Source: Candidatus Endobugula sertula
Lineage (GTDB): Bacteria; Pseudomonadota; Gammaproteobacteria; Pseudomonadales; Cellvibrionaceae
Direction of reading: 5' to 3'
NCBI GenBank assembly: GCA_001723645.1
Contig: MDLC01000006.1
Span: forward strand, 1 to 64,000
DNA length: 64,000 nucleotides
Positions 1 to 9,779 of the stretch are shown in pieces. A program made the position numbers and the translations under genes. The stretch's first letter is position 1, and each line of letters begins with the position of its first letter. Below the pieces are notes generated by a model, which was given only the letters and a program-made list of their open reading frames with translations, was not told where the DNA came from and searched no databases.

Positions 1-11
1 GAACATTCTGA

Positions 12-581
12 ATGCTTAGGAAGAAAAAGCGATCATGTTTAATCGTTGGCGGTGATCATCTTCAGTGGAATACGCAATTACTGGTTAGAAAGGATTTCCC
101 TGAGGACTGGACCATCGTTATGTGGGTGTCTTCCAGCATCGTAGGAATGAGCGGGTTGGAAGAAAAAGCTTTTATGAAGGCCAAAACACCAATACCAAAG
201 TCGGAGGTTAATGAGGTAACCTATATTATTTTGATGCAGTTATTGCCTGCATTGATAGAACATGATTTGATAAAATTTTGCCATAGCGTTGATAACCTGC
301 AATCAATAGGATGGAAAAAATTACATTGGGAAAGATATAAAATAGACGAATTAAAAACAGTACAAGCTATTTTTTCTTCAGTAGGTATTCACGAGTGTAA
401 CCTTTCTAGTACCGGCCCAACACTTTTCGGTTTTCTTCAAAGACCAAAGACTGACTTCAAAATGATTAAAAAGCTGTTACAAAAAAAATTATATATTGAA
501 AGTAATCTGAAAGGGGAAATTATCTTTACAAAAGCTAATAATCAAGGACTGTCTTTAATAGAAACAGCTCACCCATGTTAG
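12..581 (+). CDS. GHMP-kinase-like protein related to beta-RFAP synthase, C-terminal part, probably truncated
   Basis: The 189-residue product resembles the C-terminal two thirds of the beta-ribofuranosylaminobenzene 5'-phosphate synthase group of the GHMP kinase superfamily. The signs are a 'DFPEDW' segment followed by a hydrophobic strand, 'GMSGLEEKAF', 'ILMQLLPALIEHDLIKF' and a late 'LSSTGPTLFGF' segment typical of the family's C-terminal domain. The ATP-binding N-terminal region is missing. A stop codon (positions 9-11) lies directly before the ATG in this frame, so the rest of the gene is either frameshifted or lies in another frame left of the window. The start around 'LIVGGDH' resembles a scrambled form of the family's 'DGGH' motif. 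I infer a decayed or frameshifted gene; the product of the intact enzyme here is unknown. Confidence 0.5.
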   Translation: MLRKKKRSCLIVGGDHLQWNTQLLVRKDFPEDWTIVMWVSSSIVGMSGLEEKAFMKAKTPIPKSEVNEVTYIILMQLLPALIEHDLIKFCHSVDNLQSIGWKKLHWERYKIDELKTVQAIFSSVGIHECNLSSTGPTLFGFLQRPKTDFKMIKKLLQKKLYIESNLKGEIIFTKANNQGLSLIETAHPC

Positions 582-700
582 TGACTACAATGAGGGAAAG
601 TTTAGACCGACAATCCAGTGTGCTGGTTATAAAAGTCGCACAAGTAAAACTGGCAGAAAACCCTTCGGCGGGTAAAACATCCTTTAATGAAAAGTAATGA

Positions 701-1279
701 TCAAGTAATAATTTCTTTTACTCGACGTTGCATCTCAGGTACAACCTCTGTCTCGAACCAGAAGTTATTTTTCAACCAACGGTTATTACGTGGGCTAGGA
801 TGCGGCAGCGGGATGATGTCAGGCCAATGGTCCTGCCAACTAGCCACTGCTTGAGTCACGGTGAGCTTTTGTGTTTCTGGTAAATGATAATCCAATGCAT
901 AACGACCAATAACAACGGTTAGCTTTAGTTGGTTCAATTGCTGTAATACTTTTTCTCGCCAAGTAATAGCGCATTCAGGGCGTGGAGGTAAATCACCGGA
1001 CTTACCAGTGCCAGGAAAACAAAAACCCATAGGAACAATGGCAAAGATTTCATCATCATAAAATACATCTCGATTCACACCCAACCAAAGACGTAAACGA
1101 TCGCCACTGGGATCATTAAAGGGGATACCTGTTTCATGGACCCTTCGCCCTGGAGCCTGCCCTACGAGCAATATCTTAGAATTTGCTGAAAATTGTGCGA
1201 TTGGCCGAGGTCCCAAAGGTAAATGTTTTACACACACCGTACAGCGTTTAATATCATTTTTTAAGGTAATGATTTGCAT
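701..1279 (-). CDS. Uracil-DNA glycosylase superfamily protein
   Basis: The 192-residue product carries the two signature motifs of the uracil-DNA glycosylase superfamily. The first is 'GQAPGRRVHETG' near residue 40, with 'PFNDPSGDRLR' behind it (the water-activating and uracil-binding loop). The second is 'HPSPRN' near residue 160 (the minor-groove intercalation motif). Family members remove uracil from DNA in base-excision repair. The 'GQAPG' form is closer to the family 4/5 glycosylases than to Ung. An N-terminal 'CTVC' pair is present but I do not see the complete four-cysteine cluster of family 4 in the usual arrangement. The gene is read toward the window start and is separated from nadA by about 50 bp. 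Confidence 0.8.
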   Translation of the reverse strand: MQIITLKNDIKRCTVCVKHLPLGPRPIAQFSANSKILLVGQAPGRRVHETGIPFNDPSGDRLRLWLGVNRDVFYDDEIFAIVPMGFCFPGTGKSGDLPPRPECAITWREKVLQQLNQLKLTVVIGRYALDYHLPETQKLTVTQAVASWQDHWPDIIPLPHPSPRNNRWLKNNFWFETEVVPEMQRRVKEIIT

Positions 1280-1330
1280 AAGATGCTTTCCGACCTATTT
1301 ACGCGTAAATTAGCCTCACTCAGTCAGAGC

Positions 1331-2401
1331 TTATTGTGCAGTAAATGATAACATACGATCCAGTGGTATCATTGCCTGACGACCAAGCTCTGCATCAACA
1401 TGAATTTCGTCCGTACCCTGTTCCAGGGCATGCACAATTTTTTCCAGACTGTTCATCGCTATCCACGGGCAATTTGCACAACTTCGACACGTTGCTCCAT
1501 TTCCTCCTGTAGGTGCAATATAGAATTTTTTTTCAGGACTCAGCTGTTGCATCTTATAAAAGATACCTTCATCCGTTGCTACAATAAAAGTATCCTGATC
1601 CATCGTTTGTGAAGCTTTAATCAACTGGGATGTCGAACCAACAACATCTGCGACTTCAACAACTGATTGCGGTGATTCAGGGTGTACCAATACAAGAGCT
1701 TTCGGGTAGAGTGCTTTTAATTGCTTAATGCCCTGAGCTTTAAATTCTTCATGGACAATGCAGGCACCATCCCATAACAACATATCGGCACCAGTTTGAC
1801 GTTGCACATAGTTTCCTAAATGCTTATCAGGTGCCCAAATAATCTTTTTACTTTCACTATCCAGATAATCCACCACCTGTACAGCAATACTTGAAGTAAC
1901 GACCCAGTCAGCACGTGCTTTAACTGCCGCTGAAGTATTGGCATAAACGACTACCTCTCGATCAACGTGTTGATCACAGAATGCAGAAAAGTCGTCGACG
2001 GGACAACCCAGATCAAGAGAACATGTGGCTTCCTGTGTTGGCATAAACACTTGTTTTTCAGGGGTGAGTATTTTTGCAGTTTCTCCCATAAATTTAACGC
2101 CAGCGACAATCAATGTTTCTGCTTCATGTTGTTGACCAAAACGTGCCATTTCCAAAGAGTCGGCGACACAGCCTCCTGTCTCTTCAGCTAAAGCCTGAAT
2201 CATTGGATCAGTATAATAATGTGCCACAATAACGGCATTATGAACTTTTAATAAATGTTTAATCCGTTCCTTATAAGCGATAACCTGCTCTTGAGAATAT
2301 TCAGGCGTACTGACATTCATTAAGTGCTTTTGCACCAATTCACGAGTTTTATCCATTGATGAAGGTACAGCTATCGTAACTGTATCGGCAGGGTTGATCA
2401 T
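1331..2401 (-). CDS. nadA: Quinolinate synthase NadA
   Basis: NadA condenses iminoaspartate with dihydroxyacetone phosphate to quinolinate, the second step of de novo NAD synthesis in the cytoplasm. The 356-residue product is full length and shows '[19 protein letters not shown]' near the N-terminus, '[14 protein letters not shown]' in the middle and '[17 protein letters not shown]' near the C-terminus. These contain the cysteines that bind the catalytic [4Fe-4S] cluster, including the CxxCxxC of the proteobacterial type. '[11 protein letters not shown]' and 'VHPESP' are further conserved blocks. No nadB or nadC is next to it, so it is a solitary gene here. Confidence 0.96.
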   Translation of the reverse strand: MINPADTVTIAVPSSMDKTRELVQKHLMNVSTPEYSQEQVIAYKERIKHLLKVHNAVIVAHYYTDPMIQALAEETGGCVADSLEMARFGQQHEAETLIVAGVKFMGETAKILTPEKQVFMPTQEATCSLDLGCPVDDFSAFCDQHVDREVVVYANTSAAVKARADWVVTSSIAVQVVDYLDSESKKIIWAPDKHLGNYVQRQTGADMLLWDGACIVHEEFKAQGIKQLKALYPKALVLVHPESPQSVVEVADVVGSTSQLIKASQTMDQDTFIVATDEGIFYKMQQLSPEKKFYIAPTGGNGATCRSCANCPWIAMNSLEKIVHALEQGTDEIHVDAELGRQAMIPLDRMLSFTAQ

Positions 2402-2528
2402 ATTACAAACATCACACTGATTTCTCTTGAAACCATTATGTTATCATAATAGAGCACATCGTGTGTGCTAGTAAGACCTGAGATGTCTAATAACGCAAGA
2501 TAAGCATCAAGCTTATTGCATCTGACTA

Positions 2529-2980
2529 CTAAGGTCTAACGCGCTTCGCCAGAAGCGTATCCAAGTGATTGGAAAATTTTTGTCTATCCGCATAGCTCAG
2601 TGGTGGAGGCCCTCCGGTGTGAACACCACTGGCACGCAAAGTATCCATAAAATCACGCATATTAAGTCGAGATTGAATAGAGTTTTCAGTATAAAACTCT
2701 CCTCGGGGAGTAAGAGCATAGGCCCCCTTCCCTATCACTTCTGCGGCTAGAGGAATATCACTGGTAATAACTAAATCACCACTTTCTGCTCGTTTAACAA
2801 TTTCGTTTCAGCCACATCAAATCCAGAAGAGACCTGTAGCATAGTAATATAACGAGATGGAGGATGAGATATTGAGTGGTTAGCTACTAACGTTAAAAGA
2901 GTCTGCGTTCTTTCTACGGCTTTGAATAAGATGGCTTTAATAACAATAGGACAGGCATCTGCATCTACCCATATTTTCAT
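2529..2980 (-). pseudogene. YaiI/YqxD-family (DUF188) gene, split by one frameshift
   Basis: Two consecutive reading frames together make one complete DUF188 protein. The first (2980 to about 2810) begins '[19 protein letters not shown]', the family's N-terminal signature. The second, one base out of frame, continues '[19 protein letters not shown]', then '[16 protein letters not shown]' and ends with the usual '[14 protein letters not shown]' block. The break falls near 2805-2812 (GCTGAAACGAAATTG), where one extra base would restore the family's 'VADNEIVKR'. Everything else is intact, so the lesion is either recent or a sequencing error. The family resembles PIN-type nucleases; its function is not established. 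Confidence 0.85.
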
Positions 2981-3077
2981 AACTATCTTCGCTTATTTAA
3001 AACCAAGCACTATAACGGATTTTAGCCTCACTGTCAGATGTAGTCCTTGCCATCGGTAGTCTCCAGAGGGTCGTCAC

Positions 3078-3160
3078 CTAGTTTTCAACCATTTCATCCT
3101 TGTGTTCAACCGGGTTGAAATCGAGGCTGTACGGTGGCAAATACCCCCTTGTTGATGATG
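3078..3160 (-). pseudogene. IS630-family transposase remnant
   Basis: Read on the minus strand, about 27 codons encode 'GYLPPYSLDFNPVEHK'. This matches the C-terminal 'LPPYSPDLNPIE' block around the catalytic glutamate of IS630/Tc1-type DDE transposases. The frame closes soon after and nothing upstream extends the match, so only a scar remains. It lies in the 210-bp gap between the yaiI-like pseudogene and olsA. Confidence 0.55.
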
Positions 3161-3192
3161 TATATCATTAACGTTGCCAAAAAAATAATGAG

Positions 3193-4038
3193 CTATTGAC
3201 TATCCTGCAAAGCACTTGATAAGGCTAGGGCAATCTGTTGCTGACAATACTGAGCACATTCCTTCCGATGAGCAAAGTCTTTCAGTAATACCGGTTTATG
3301 ATAAGTGATAACCACTTCTGCAGGCCCCAACCCTAAAGCGCTAAAAAAATGAGGTGCAAATGGCATATCAGCATACCAAGCATATTTATCACGTAAGGCA
3401 CGATCCATCATTTTGTCCTTATAACGAGTATAAGCAATCGCCACAGGCTGAATAAATACATCTTCCTCTGCGGCTTCAACAGATTGTAATAAACTGGATT
3501 TAAAGGGAGCAACACTTTCACCGTTTGTACTCGTGCCTTCAGGAAATAAAATCAGGTTTCCCTGTTGATTAAAATGCTCTGTCATAATACTTAGCTGACT
3601 ACGCACTTTTTTACTATTACGTTCAAAAAACAGGGTATTTTGTATCTTGGCTAAACTACCCAAGATTGGCCAATTAGCCACTTCTGATTTGGCAATAAAA
3701 AACGCAGGTAAGGAGCGTCCCAAAACGAAAACATCGAGATAAGAAACATGATTTGATAAAAATAAGGTGGGGCATTGAGTCGATATCTCTCCCTGCTCAA
3801 TGCAACGTAGATTAAATAGCCAACAACACCCACTATGAAAAACAAAATAACACTTTTCAAGATGCGGTATATGAAGCAAACGCCAGACTACATTAATTAA
3901 TGGCATCACCAAACACCAGATAGCTAATAATAGTGTGGATAAAAGCGTACGCATACTGTGCAATAACTTTGACTGCTGAGTGGGTAATACAGAATAACTG
4001 ACATTATCAACCACTTTATTAGAAGACGATTCACTCAT
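3193..4038 (-). CDS. olsA: 1-acyl-glycerol-3-phosphate acyltransferase family, probable OlsA (lyso-ornithine lipid O-acyltransferase)
   Basis: This is a PlsC-type membrane acyltransferase. The catalytic 'NHVSYLDVFVLG' (an HxxxxD box) and the 'FPEGTSTNG' phosphate-binding block are both present, with a hydrophobic N-terminal segment around 'LLLAIWCLVMPLINVVW' for membrane anchoring. The ATG at 4038 (MSESSSNK) is preferred over an in-frame GTG at 4068. The gene follows an OlsB-like N-acyltransferase on the same strand with about 50 bp between them, and that pair makes and then O-acylates lyso-ornithine lipid in Pseudomonas and other proteobacteria. The OlsA role is inferred from this pairing; a general lysophosphatidate acyltransferase is the alternative. 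Confidence 0.72.
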   Translation of the reverse strand: MSESSSNKVVDNVSYSVLPTQQSKLLHSMRTLLSTLLLAIWCLVMPLINVVWRLLHIPHLEKCYFVFHSGCCWLFNLRCIEQGEISTQCPTLFLSNHVSYLDVFVLGRSLPAFFIAKSEVANWPILGSLAKIQNTLFFERNSKKVRSQLSIMTEHFNQQGNLILFPEGTSTNGESVAPFKSSLLQSVEAAEEDVFIQPVAIAYTRYKDKMMDRALRDKYAWYADMPFAPHFFSALGLGPAEVVITYHKPVLLKDFAHRKECAQYCQQQIALALSSALQDSQ

Positions 4039-4086
4039 TCTTATCGAGATCTTAATGTCAAAAACCACATGTTAAAAACTGGGATT

Positions 4087-4935
4087 TTAAACATGGGTTA
4101 CCAGACTTGGATTTTCTTCTAGCATATGCCGAGTCTCAACATAAATAGCAATAAATACCGTATTAAATACATGGTCAATAATGGCTGCATCGCTAATTTT
4201 AGCCCCTAATTTTAGATAACCTCTAAGCAATGTTGGGATTGATTTTTGCGCCTCTTCCCATGCTGTATTTGGCTCATAGAATGCTGCCAAATCCACATAA
4301 CCCGCTCCCTTAGGTTTTGGTCTTAATGCTTCCGGGGCCAAGTGGTGTTCGTAAAGATAGTTGAGTATGGGTAAATGCTGGGTTTCATCAGTACCCGAAA
4401 AGCTGGCACAACCCAGCATGACTGGGATGTGGTTATCCTGAATAAAGCTCATAGCATATTTCCAGATTAACATCAGGATAACACCGCCCCGACCATTGGA
4501 ATCAACACAAAAACGGCTTAATTCCAATGCATGACTATAATGACTTTTTAAGAGACTCAGATCAAACGCTTTACCGGTATAAAAGTCCTGGCCCGACTCC
4601 AGACACTCACTATAAAATAACCGTAGCGTGCCCACTACTGCAGGCTGCTGCAATGCACGAGAGTCAAGTACAATAATATGGAATCCAGCCTCATCCCACT
4701 GATCCATATCGAGTTGTTCTGCCTTAATAATTTCCGTTGGCTGTCCCTGCATTTCCTTATAGAAAACCCGGTAACGCAATGCCTGGGCTGCTTGTACTTC
4801 TTGAATATCCTTCGCAAATCGAACGGTATATCGACCAGCATGGGTAGCCGGTGGCATGACCAGTGTATTCAGTAACTCAATACCTTTATTAACAGCCAAT
4901 TTTGGCAACATATTGCTAGATACAGATAGGGTCAT
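4087..4935 (-). CDS. olsB: GNAT-type N-acyltransferase, probable OlsB (ornithine N-alpha-acyltransferase)
   Basis: The product has the acyl-homoserine-lactone-synthase-like GNAT fold of the OlsB group. 'YTVRFAKDIQEVQAAQALRY' followed by 'RVFYKEM' opens the domain, 'VVGTLRLF' is the central strand, and 'ALELSRFCVDSNGRGG' with 'IPVMLGCASFSGTD' are the characteristic acyl-ACP-binding blocks. OlsB transfers a 3-hydroxyacyl chain from ACP to ornithine to make lyso-ornithine lipid, a phosphate-free membrane lipid often raised under phosphate limitation. The start is taken at the ATG of 'MTLSVSSNM' (4935); an in-frame TTG lies nine codons further up. It is the first gene of a pair with the PlsC-type gene downstream. 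I see no clear Pho box. Confidence 0.7.
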   Translation of the reverse strand: MTLSVSSNMLPKLAVNKGIELLNTLVMPPATHAGRYTVRFAKDIQEVQAAQALRYRVFYKEMQGQPTEIIKAEQLDMDQWDEAGFHIIVLDSRALQQPAVVGTLRLFYSECLESGQDFYTGKAFDLSLLKSHYSHALELSRFCVDSNGRGGVILMLIWKYAMSFIQDNHIPVMLGCASFSGTDETQHLPILNYLYEHHLAPEALRPKPKGAGYVDLAAFYEPNTAWEEAQKSIPTLLRGYLKLGAKISDAAIIDHVFNTVFIAIYVETRHMLEENPSLVTHV

Positions 4936-5054
4936 ATACAAAACACCATTATTAATTAACAAAAACTTTCAGCACCGCACTTTAAAAGTGTATATCTTAA
5001 CGGTTATCTTATTATAGAAACGAGTTAAACCATAGCTTTCTAGCTATATGGTGA

Positions 5055-5684
5055 TTATGCTGAATGTTTTACTGTTTCCTCATGAACCAGTGTTGACGGC
5101 GCAATACTAAAGTCACGGGGCACTTCCAGCCCATAAAAACGTAACATGGTTGCAATCAAAGCAAAATGATGGACAGTATGGCCCTGTAAAAACTGTAATT
5201 CACGTCGGATTGAAGACTTTGTGGTCTCACCTTGAGGTAATGTGACATCATTACAAAGCAGAATCCTTACCGATCTGTCTTGTGTATTATTCTGACAAAG
5301 TTGCTGCAAAAAACTACAAATCCGTTGAATAATAGTCAAGGCATAACCCTGATCGCTCTCCAACTGGTGATCTCTATCTCGCTGCTCATAATTAATCACC
5401 CCGGAATTCAGGTCACGAATAAAGCATAAATAATGATCTAGTATATGGCGCATGTGTTTGCCTGGACAAGACTCAAAATATGGTTTTTCTATATAATTAT
5501 ATTGATCTGCTGGCAAACTTTGTATAGTCTTTGCGCCATTTGCCAAGGTTTTTAAATTACAGTGGATTAAATCAGATAAGTCAGTAAGTAATGCGCTCAA
5601 CAGAAACTCCCAAGTGTTGTTATATTGTCTAGTGCTTTTCTCATATGCAGGTTGTGTATTATTGTCGGTTATTCCCTTAGGCAT
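5055..5684 (-). CDS. DinB/YfiT-like putative metal-binding protein
   Basis: The 209-residue product looks like a four-helix DinB-superfamily protein. Histidines sit in 'GKHMRHILDHYLCF' near residue 80 and in 'LQGHTVHHFALIA' near residue 170, the spacing expected for the divalent-metal site of this family. 'SSIRRELQFLQGHT' and 'APSTLVHE' at the C-terminus occur in uncharacterised proteobacterial relatives. Members act as thiol transferases or have unknown roles. It lies upstream of olsB on the same strand, separated by about 120 bp. No specific substrate can be proposed. Confidence 0.6.
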   Translation of the reverse strand: MPKGITDNNTQPAYEKSTRQYNNTWEFLLSALLTDLSDLIHCNLKTLANGAKTIQSLPADQYNYIEKPYFESCPGKHMRHILDHYLCFIRDLNSGVINYEQRDRDHQLESDQGYALTIIQRICSFLQQLCQNNTQDRSVRILLCNDVTLPQGETTKSSIRRELQFLQGHTVHHFALIATMLRFYGLEVPRDFSIAPSTLVHEETVKHSA

Positions 5685-5918
5685 ATCACAATAATATCAA
5701 CCTGTTAATAACTATTACATTATGGTCTAGCGTCATTTGTGACCTCTAAATAACAAAATAATTCACACCGTGGGTATTGTATTGATTTGCCATTCAAAAC
5801 ACCATAATTACATATTAAAAGAATGCTTGTGTGGCCAAAGATCGTAATTCAAGACATAATGCGACACTGGATATCTGAACCATTTTGGGCCAGATATGAT
5901 TATTTTAAGATTTAACCA

Positions 5919-6464
5919 ATGCTGAAGAAACTGATACAAAACCTTATACCGTCACCACAGGCCATTAAAAATCATTCCTCCCTAGGTATACTGGGGTCTC
6001 TCCTCGAAGACCCCAATTTATTTCATCTCAACCGCTATTCAGTTTCTATGGCTTTTCTGGTTGGTGTATTTTTGGCATTTTGTCCAGTGCCTGGTCAGAT
6101 GGTATTAGCGGCAATCGTTGCCTTTTGGGTACGCTGTAACCTTCCCTTGGCAATCGCTTTAGTTTGGATTACCAATCCGTTAACCGTTCCACCCATATTT
6201 TTCACGACCTACCAGTTAGGCACTTGGCTATTAGATAGCCCAACCGTGAATTTAGGTAACGCAGCTTTTACCTGGGAGTGGGTTCATGCTGAATTAGGCA
6301 AATTATGGAAGCCACTATTCATGGGCTCTCTGTGTGCAGGAAGTTTCTTCTCTATTACCAGCTATAGCATTATCAAATTAGTGTGGCGCTGGCGGGTAAT
6401 TTATTTGTGGAATCACCGCAAAGAAAAACGCGCTAAGCGTTTATTGAAAAAACAAAATATCTAA
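5919..6464 (+). CDS. DUF2062 membrane protein
   Basis: The 181-residue protein has the DUF2062 core: 'LNRYSVSMAFLVGVFLAFCP' followed by 'PVPGQMVLAA', then 'LPLAIALVWITNPLT' and a PPIFF segment with a Tyr/Gly-rich helix. Three or four membrane segments are visible and the C-terminus is strongly basic (KEKRAKRLLKK), indicating a cytoplasmic tail. The function is unknown. It converges on lolE with 28 bp between the stop codons, and the same neighbour is found beside lolCDE in Pseudomonas. Confidence 0.85.
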   Translation: MLKKLIQNLIPSPQAIKNHSSLGILGSLLEDPNLFHLNRYSVSMAFLVGVFLAFCPVPGQMVLAAIVAFWVRCNLPLAIALVWITNPLTVPPIFFTTYQLGTWLLDSPTVNLGNAAFTWEWVHAELGKLWKPLFMGSLCAGSFFSITSYSIIKLVWRWRVIYLWNHRKEKRAKRLLKKQNI

Positions 6465-6492
6465 AAATATGCAGGTTTGTCTAAGCAATCCT

Positions 6493-7731
6493 TTACTCAT
6501 AACGTAAGGCCTCAGCAGGGTTGACTTTTGCAGCCCGCCACGCTGGGTAGAGCGTTGCCAAAAAACTCATCAACAAACTGATTCCTATGACAAACACAAC
6601 ATCGAGCCACGCTATCTTAGAAGGTAGATAGCTAATGGGATATACATCACTACTTAAAAAATGTACAGAAAAAAGAGACTCAATAAATACCACAAGCTCC
6701 TCAACGGATAGCGCTAACAGTAAACCCAGCAAAGTGCCAATAGCAGTGCCGATTATTCCAATCAATGCTCCCTGAACCATGAAAATAGTCAAGATTTTTC
6801 TGGCACTTAACCCTAGTGTTCTTAAAATAGCGATATCGCTATGCTTATCAATAACGACCATAACCAAAGTAGAAACCACATTAAAGGCAGCAATGCTAAT
6901 AATCAGTAACAATAATAAACCAACCAGTTTTTTTGACAATTGAATCGCATAATAAATATTACCGTGTGTTCGGGTCCAATCGGTTGTATAAAAAGCATAA
7001 GGTAATTGAGCCTCTAATTGTCGAGCAAATATTGGCGCTGTAAACAAATCATCGACCTTAATATGTAAGCCAGATATGACTTGATTATTTAAGGACAACT
7101 CTGCAGCCGCCTGCAAGCCCATTAATGCGAGCGTTCCATCCACTTCAGTTCCTGTAGTTAAAATATCAACTACCGTGACCCGGCGTATCGCGGGTGTCTT
7201 TAGTTGTCCTTCTGCCCTAGGAATAATTAAGTTAACCACACTCCCTTCAACAACCCGCAACTTTTCTGCCAAAGTCTGACCAAAAACAATGGCATTAGCA
7301 TTGGCATTTAATACTTCCAAGGTCTGCGCTTGCAGAAATTGATGGATAATCGATACATTGACTTCAAGCTTCGCATCGACACCATAGATCAATAAAGGCT
7401 CTGTTTGTTTACCAACATTAGCCATTCCCTGCAACTCAACAAACGGAGCCGCAGCCACGACTTGCTCAAATTCTAGCAACTGCAGTCTCAGTGGCCGCCA
7501 ATCTTCAATCCCACCAGAACGGTAAAGGGTGATCTGGGGCATAATGCTTAGAATACGTTCACGTAATTCCCGATCAAACCCATTCATTACCGATAACACC
7601 ACGATTAACAAGGCTACACCCAGAATAATCCCTACCATGGCAATACGAGAAATAAAAGCAACCGAGCGACACCGCTGTCGAGACAAGGTATAACGTAACC
7701 CCAAGTACCAACTGACAGAATTAAAAATCAT
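6493..7731 (-). CDS. lolE: Lipoprotein-releasing ABC transporter permease, LolC/LolE family (called LolE by position)
   Basis: This is an inner-membrane subunit of the LolCDE machine, which lifts mature outer-membrane lipoproteins from the inner membrane and hands them to LolA. The 412-residue protein has one N-terminal membrane helix ('IAMVGIILGVALLIVVLSVM'), a long periplasmic MacB-type domain starting 'NGFDRELRERIL', and three C-terminal helices with the FtsX-type 'HSDIAILRTLGLSARKI' coupling loop. The end is 'NPAEALRYE', as in the family. It is the third gene of lolC-lolD-lolE, 7 bp after lolD. The choice of E rather than C rests on gene order only. Confidence 0.88.
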   Translation of the reverse strand: MIFNSVSWYLGLRYTLSRQRCRSVAFISRIAMVGIILGVALLIVVLSVMNGFDRELRERILSIMPQITLYRSGGIEDWRPLRLQLLEFEQVVAAAPFVELQGMANVGKQTEPLLIYGVDAKLEVNVSIIHQFLQAQTLEVLNANANAIVFGQTLAEKLRVVEGSVVNLIIPRAEGQLKTPAIRRVTVVDILTTGTEVDGTLALMGLQAAAELSLNNQVISGLHIKVDDLFTAPIFARQLEAQLPYAFYTTDWTRTHGNIYYAIQLSKKLVGLLLLLIISIAAFNVVSTLVMVVIDKHSDIAILRTLGLSARKILTIFMVQGALIGIIGTAIGTLLGLLLALSVEELVVFIESLFSVHFLSSDVYPISYLPSKIAWLDVVFVIGISLLMSFLATLYPAWRAAKVNPAEALRYE

Positions 7732-7738
7732 CCTACGG

Positions 7739-8437
7739 CTACCTTGTCGCTTCTAGAACTGCAGGAAACAAACGTCCCTCCTTTAACTCCAAAACTCGAT
7801 CCATGGATGCAGCCAGACGCTTATTATGAGTGACGATGATAAAGCTCAGCCCCATCTGTTGATTAAGCGTGATGAGTAAGGACTCTATGGTATTTGCAGT
7901 CTCTTCATCCAAATTACCCGTAGGTTCATCCATTAACACGCAGGCAGGCTCTGTCACTATCGCCCGAGCAATAGCCACTCGTTGACGTTCGCCTCCTGAC
8001 AATTCTGCAGGTTTGTGATACAAACGGTTCGCCAAGCCAACTTTGTTCAAAATAGCAACAGAACGCTGTGTCGCCATGTGTTTATTTAAACCACCAATCA
8101 GCAAGGGCATGGATACATTTTCCTCCGCCGTAAATTCTCCTAACAAGTGATGAAACTGGTAAACAAACCCCAGCTTTTGATTGCGTAATGCACCACGTCG
8201 GTCATCATCCAAACCGGACAGTAATTCACCCACCACAGAAACATCACCGGATGTCGGCGTATCTAAGCCACCCAACAAATTCAGCAAGGTGCTTTTGCCT
8301 ACCCCAGAACTGCCAATAATAGCTAAGCGCTCACCACGTTTTAATTCCAGCTCGACACCATCAAGTACACAGATATCCTGTGGTCCTTCATGATAGTTTT
8401 TTGTTAAACCTCGACACTGTATAATCACATCATTCAT
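7739..8437 (-). CDS. lolD: Lipoprotein-releasing ABC transporter ATPase LolD
   Basis: LolD powers release of outer-membrane lipoproteins by LolC/LolE. The 232-residue ATPase has Walker A '[12 protein letters not shown]' near residue 42, the signature loop '[14 protein letters not shown]', Walker B '[13 protein letters not shown]' and an H-loop in '[11 protein letters not shown]'. '[19 protein letters not shown]' is the LolD-type Q-loop. It starts inside the 3' end of the upstream permease gene (8-bp overlap), so the genes are translationally coupled. Confidence 0.95.
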   Translation of the reverse strand: MNDVIIQCRGLTKNYHEGPQDICVLDGVELELKRGERLAIIGSSGVGKSTLLNLLGGLDTPTSGDVSVVGELLSGLDDDRRGALRNQKLGFVYQFHHLLGEFTAEENVSMPLLIGGLNKHMATQRSVAILNKVGLANRLYHKPAELSGGERQRVAIARAIVTEPACVLMDEPTGNLDEETANTIESLLITLNQQMGLSFIIVTHNKRLAASMDRVLELKEGRLFPAVLEATR

Positions 8438-9671
8438 AACGCAGTACCTCAGCAGGCTCTACTTGTGTCGCATGATAGGCAGGATAAAGTGTTGCCAAAA
8501 CACTCATCGTAATGCCCGCACCACAAATTAATAACACATCACTCTGCCGTAAATCGGAAGGAATTTGGCTAATAAAATAGACATTGGGGTCAAACACTTT
8601 AAGACCTAATAACTGCTCAATCCATGTCATGAGATCACTAATACTTAATGCTAATAAACACCCTAATAAACTACCAATCACAATGCCCAGAATACCAACA
8701 ACACTTCCCTGAGTCATAAAAATGCCCATGACTTGGCGCGTTGTCATGCCCAGAGTACGCAAAACAGCAATATCACTACGTTTATCAGCAACCATCAATA
8801 GCAAACCTGTCAGAATATTCAGCGCTGCCACCGCAATAATAATCAGCAATAACAAGGTGACCATTCGCTTTTCCATTTGCACCGCCTGAAACAAACTGCC
8901 CTGAGTATGACTCCAGTCTGTCAGCTGATAAGCGTCACCCAACGCTTGCTGTAAATTTTCCACCACCACCTGAGCATAATAAATATCATCCATTTTAAGC
9001 CTTAAGCCTTGAACAGACTGGCCATAGCGGAACAGCTTTTGAGCATCTGTCAGATGTATCATAGCCAGAGACTGATCTATTTGAGCACCGACCTCAAAGA
9101 TCCCGACGACTTTAAAACGTTTAACCCGTGGAAACAGTCCTGCTGGAGTAATAGAAACATCCGGTAAGGTCATTAACACCTTGTCGCCTATATCGACGCG
9201 CAAAAAATACGCCAATAAGCGACCCAAAACAATGCCATACTCGCCAGGCTGCAGGTGATCCATCGTCCCTTTTATCATATAACGATCTACGATGGATACC
9301 TGCTTTTCCTCCTCAGGAAGAATGCCCTGTAATTGCATGCTACGGATAGTCGTCCGTGAACTCAGCATTCCATACCCACCTATATAAGGTGCTGATGCAA
9401 TAATATGGGGGACCGATGAAATTTCTTGAGACAGTGCCTGCCAATTTTTTAAGCGTGGAGACTGATCAATAAATCCATGAGGAACAGCGCTTAAAATACG
9501 CTGTTTAATCTCCCGATCAAAGCCATTCATGACTGATAATATAAGAATAAGAGCCATGGTGCCCAACACCATCCCCACTAATGAGAAGCCACTAATAAAA
9601 GAAATAAACTGGTTACGCCGACGTGCACGTATATAACGTAAACCAATAAAAAATGGAGTTAGTTTATACAT
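8430..9671 (-). CDS. lolC: Lipoprotein-releasing ABC transporter permease, LolC/LolE family (called LolC by position)
   Basis: This is the first gene of the lol operon. The 413-residue protein mirrors its partner: one N-terminal helix around '[20 protein letters not shown]', a periplasmic domain beginning '[12 protein letters not shown]', and three C-terminal helices with '[18 protein letters not shown]', ending 'EPAEVLRYE'. '[20 protein letters not shown]' at the extreme N-terminus is the conserved cytoplasmic entry of LolC/E. The two permeases are clearly related but diverged along their whole length, as expected for the obligate heterodimer. A PilZ gene diverges from it with 108 bp between the starts. 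Confidence 0.88.
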   Translation of the reverse strand: MYKLTPFFIGLRYIRARRRNQFISFISGFSLVGMVLGTMALILILSVMNGFDREIKQRILSAVPHGFIDQSPRLKNWQALSQEISSVPHIIASAPYIGGYGMLSSRTTIRSMQLQGILPEEEKQVSIVDRYMIKGTMDHLQPGEYGIVLGRLLAYFLRVDIGDKVLMTLPDVSITPAGLFPRVKRFKVVGIFEVGAQIDQSLAMIHLTDAQKLFRYGQSVQGLRLKMDDIYYAQVVVENLQQALGDAYQLTDWSHTQGSLFQAVQMEKRMVTLLLLIIIAVAALNILTGLLLMVADKRSDIAVLRTLGMTTRQVMGIFMTQGSVVGILGIVIGSLLGCLLALSISDLMTWIEQLLGLKVFDPNVYFISQIPSDLRQSDVLLICGAGITMSVLATLYPAYHATQVEPAEVLRYE

Positions 9672-9779
9672 GCAAGCATTAAACGTAAAAAGACGACAGA
9701 TAACAAGTGCATTTTAGGAAATATCCTAAACCCCTGCTACACTGAAAAAGCGAGTGTCATTTAAAGTCGGTAAATAGTA

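Noticed and set aside
577..699. Short plus-strand frame of about 40 codons overlapping the end of the GHMP-like fragment
   Set aside because: No family, no clear ribosome-binding site; probably chance.
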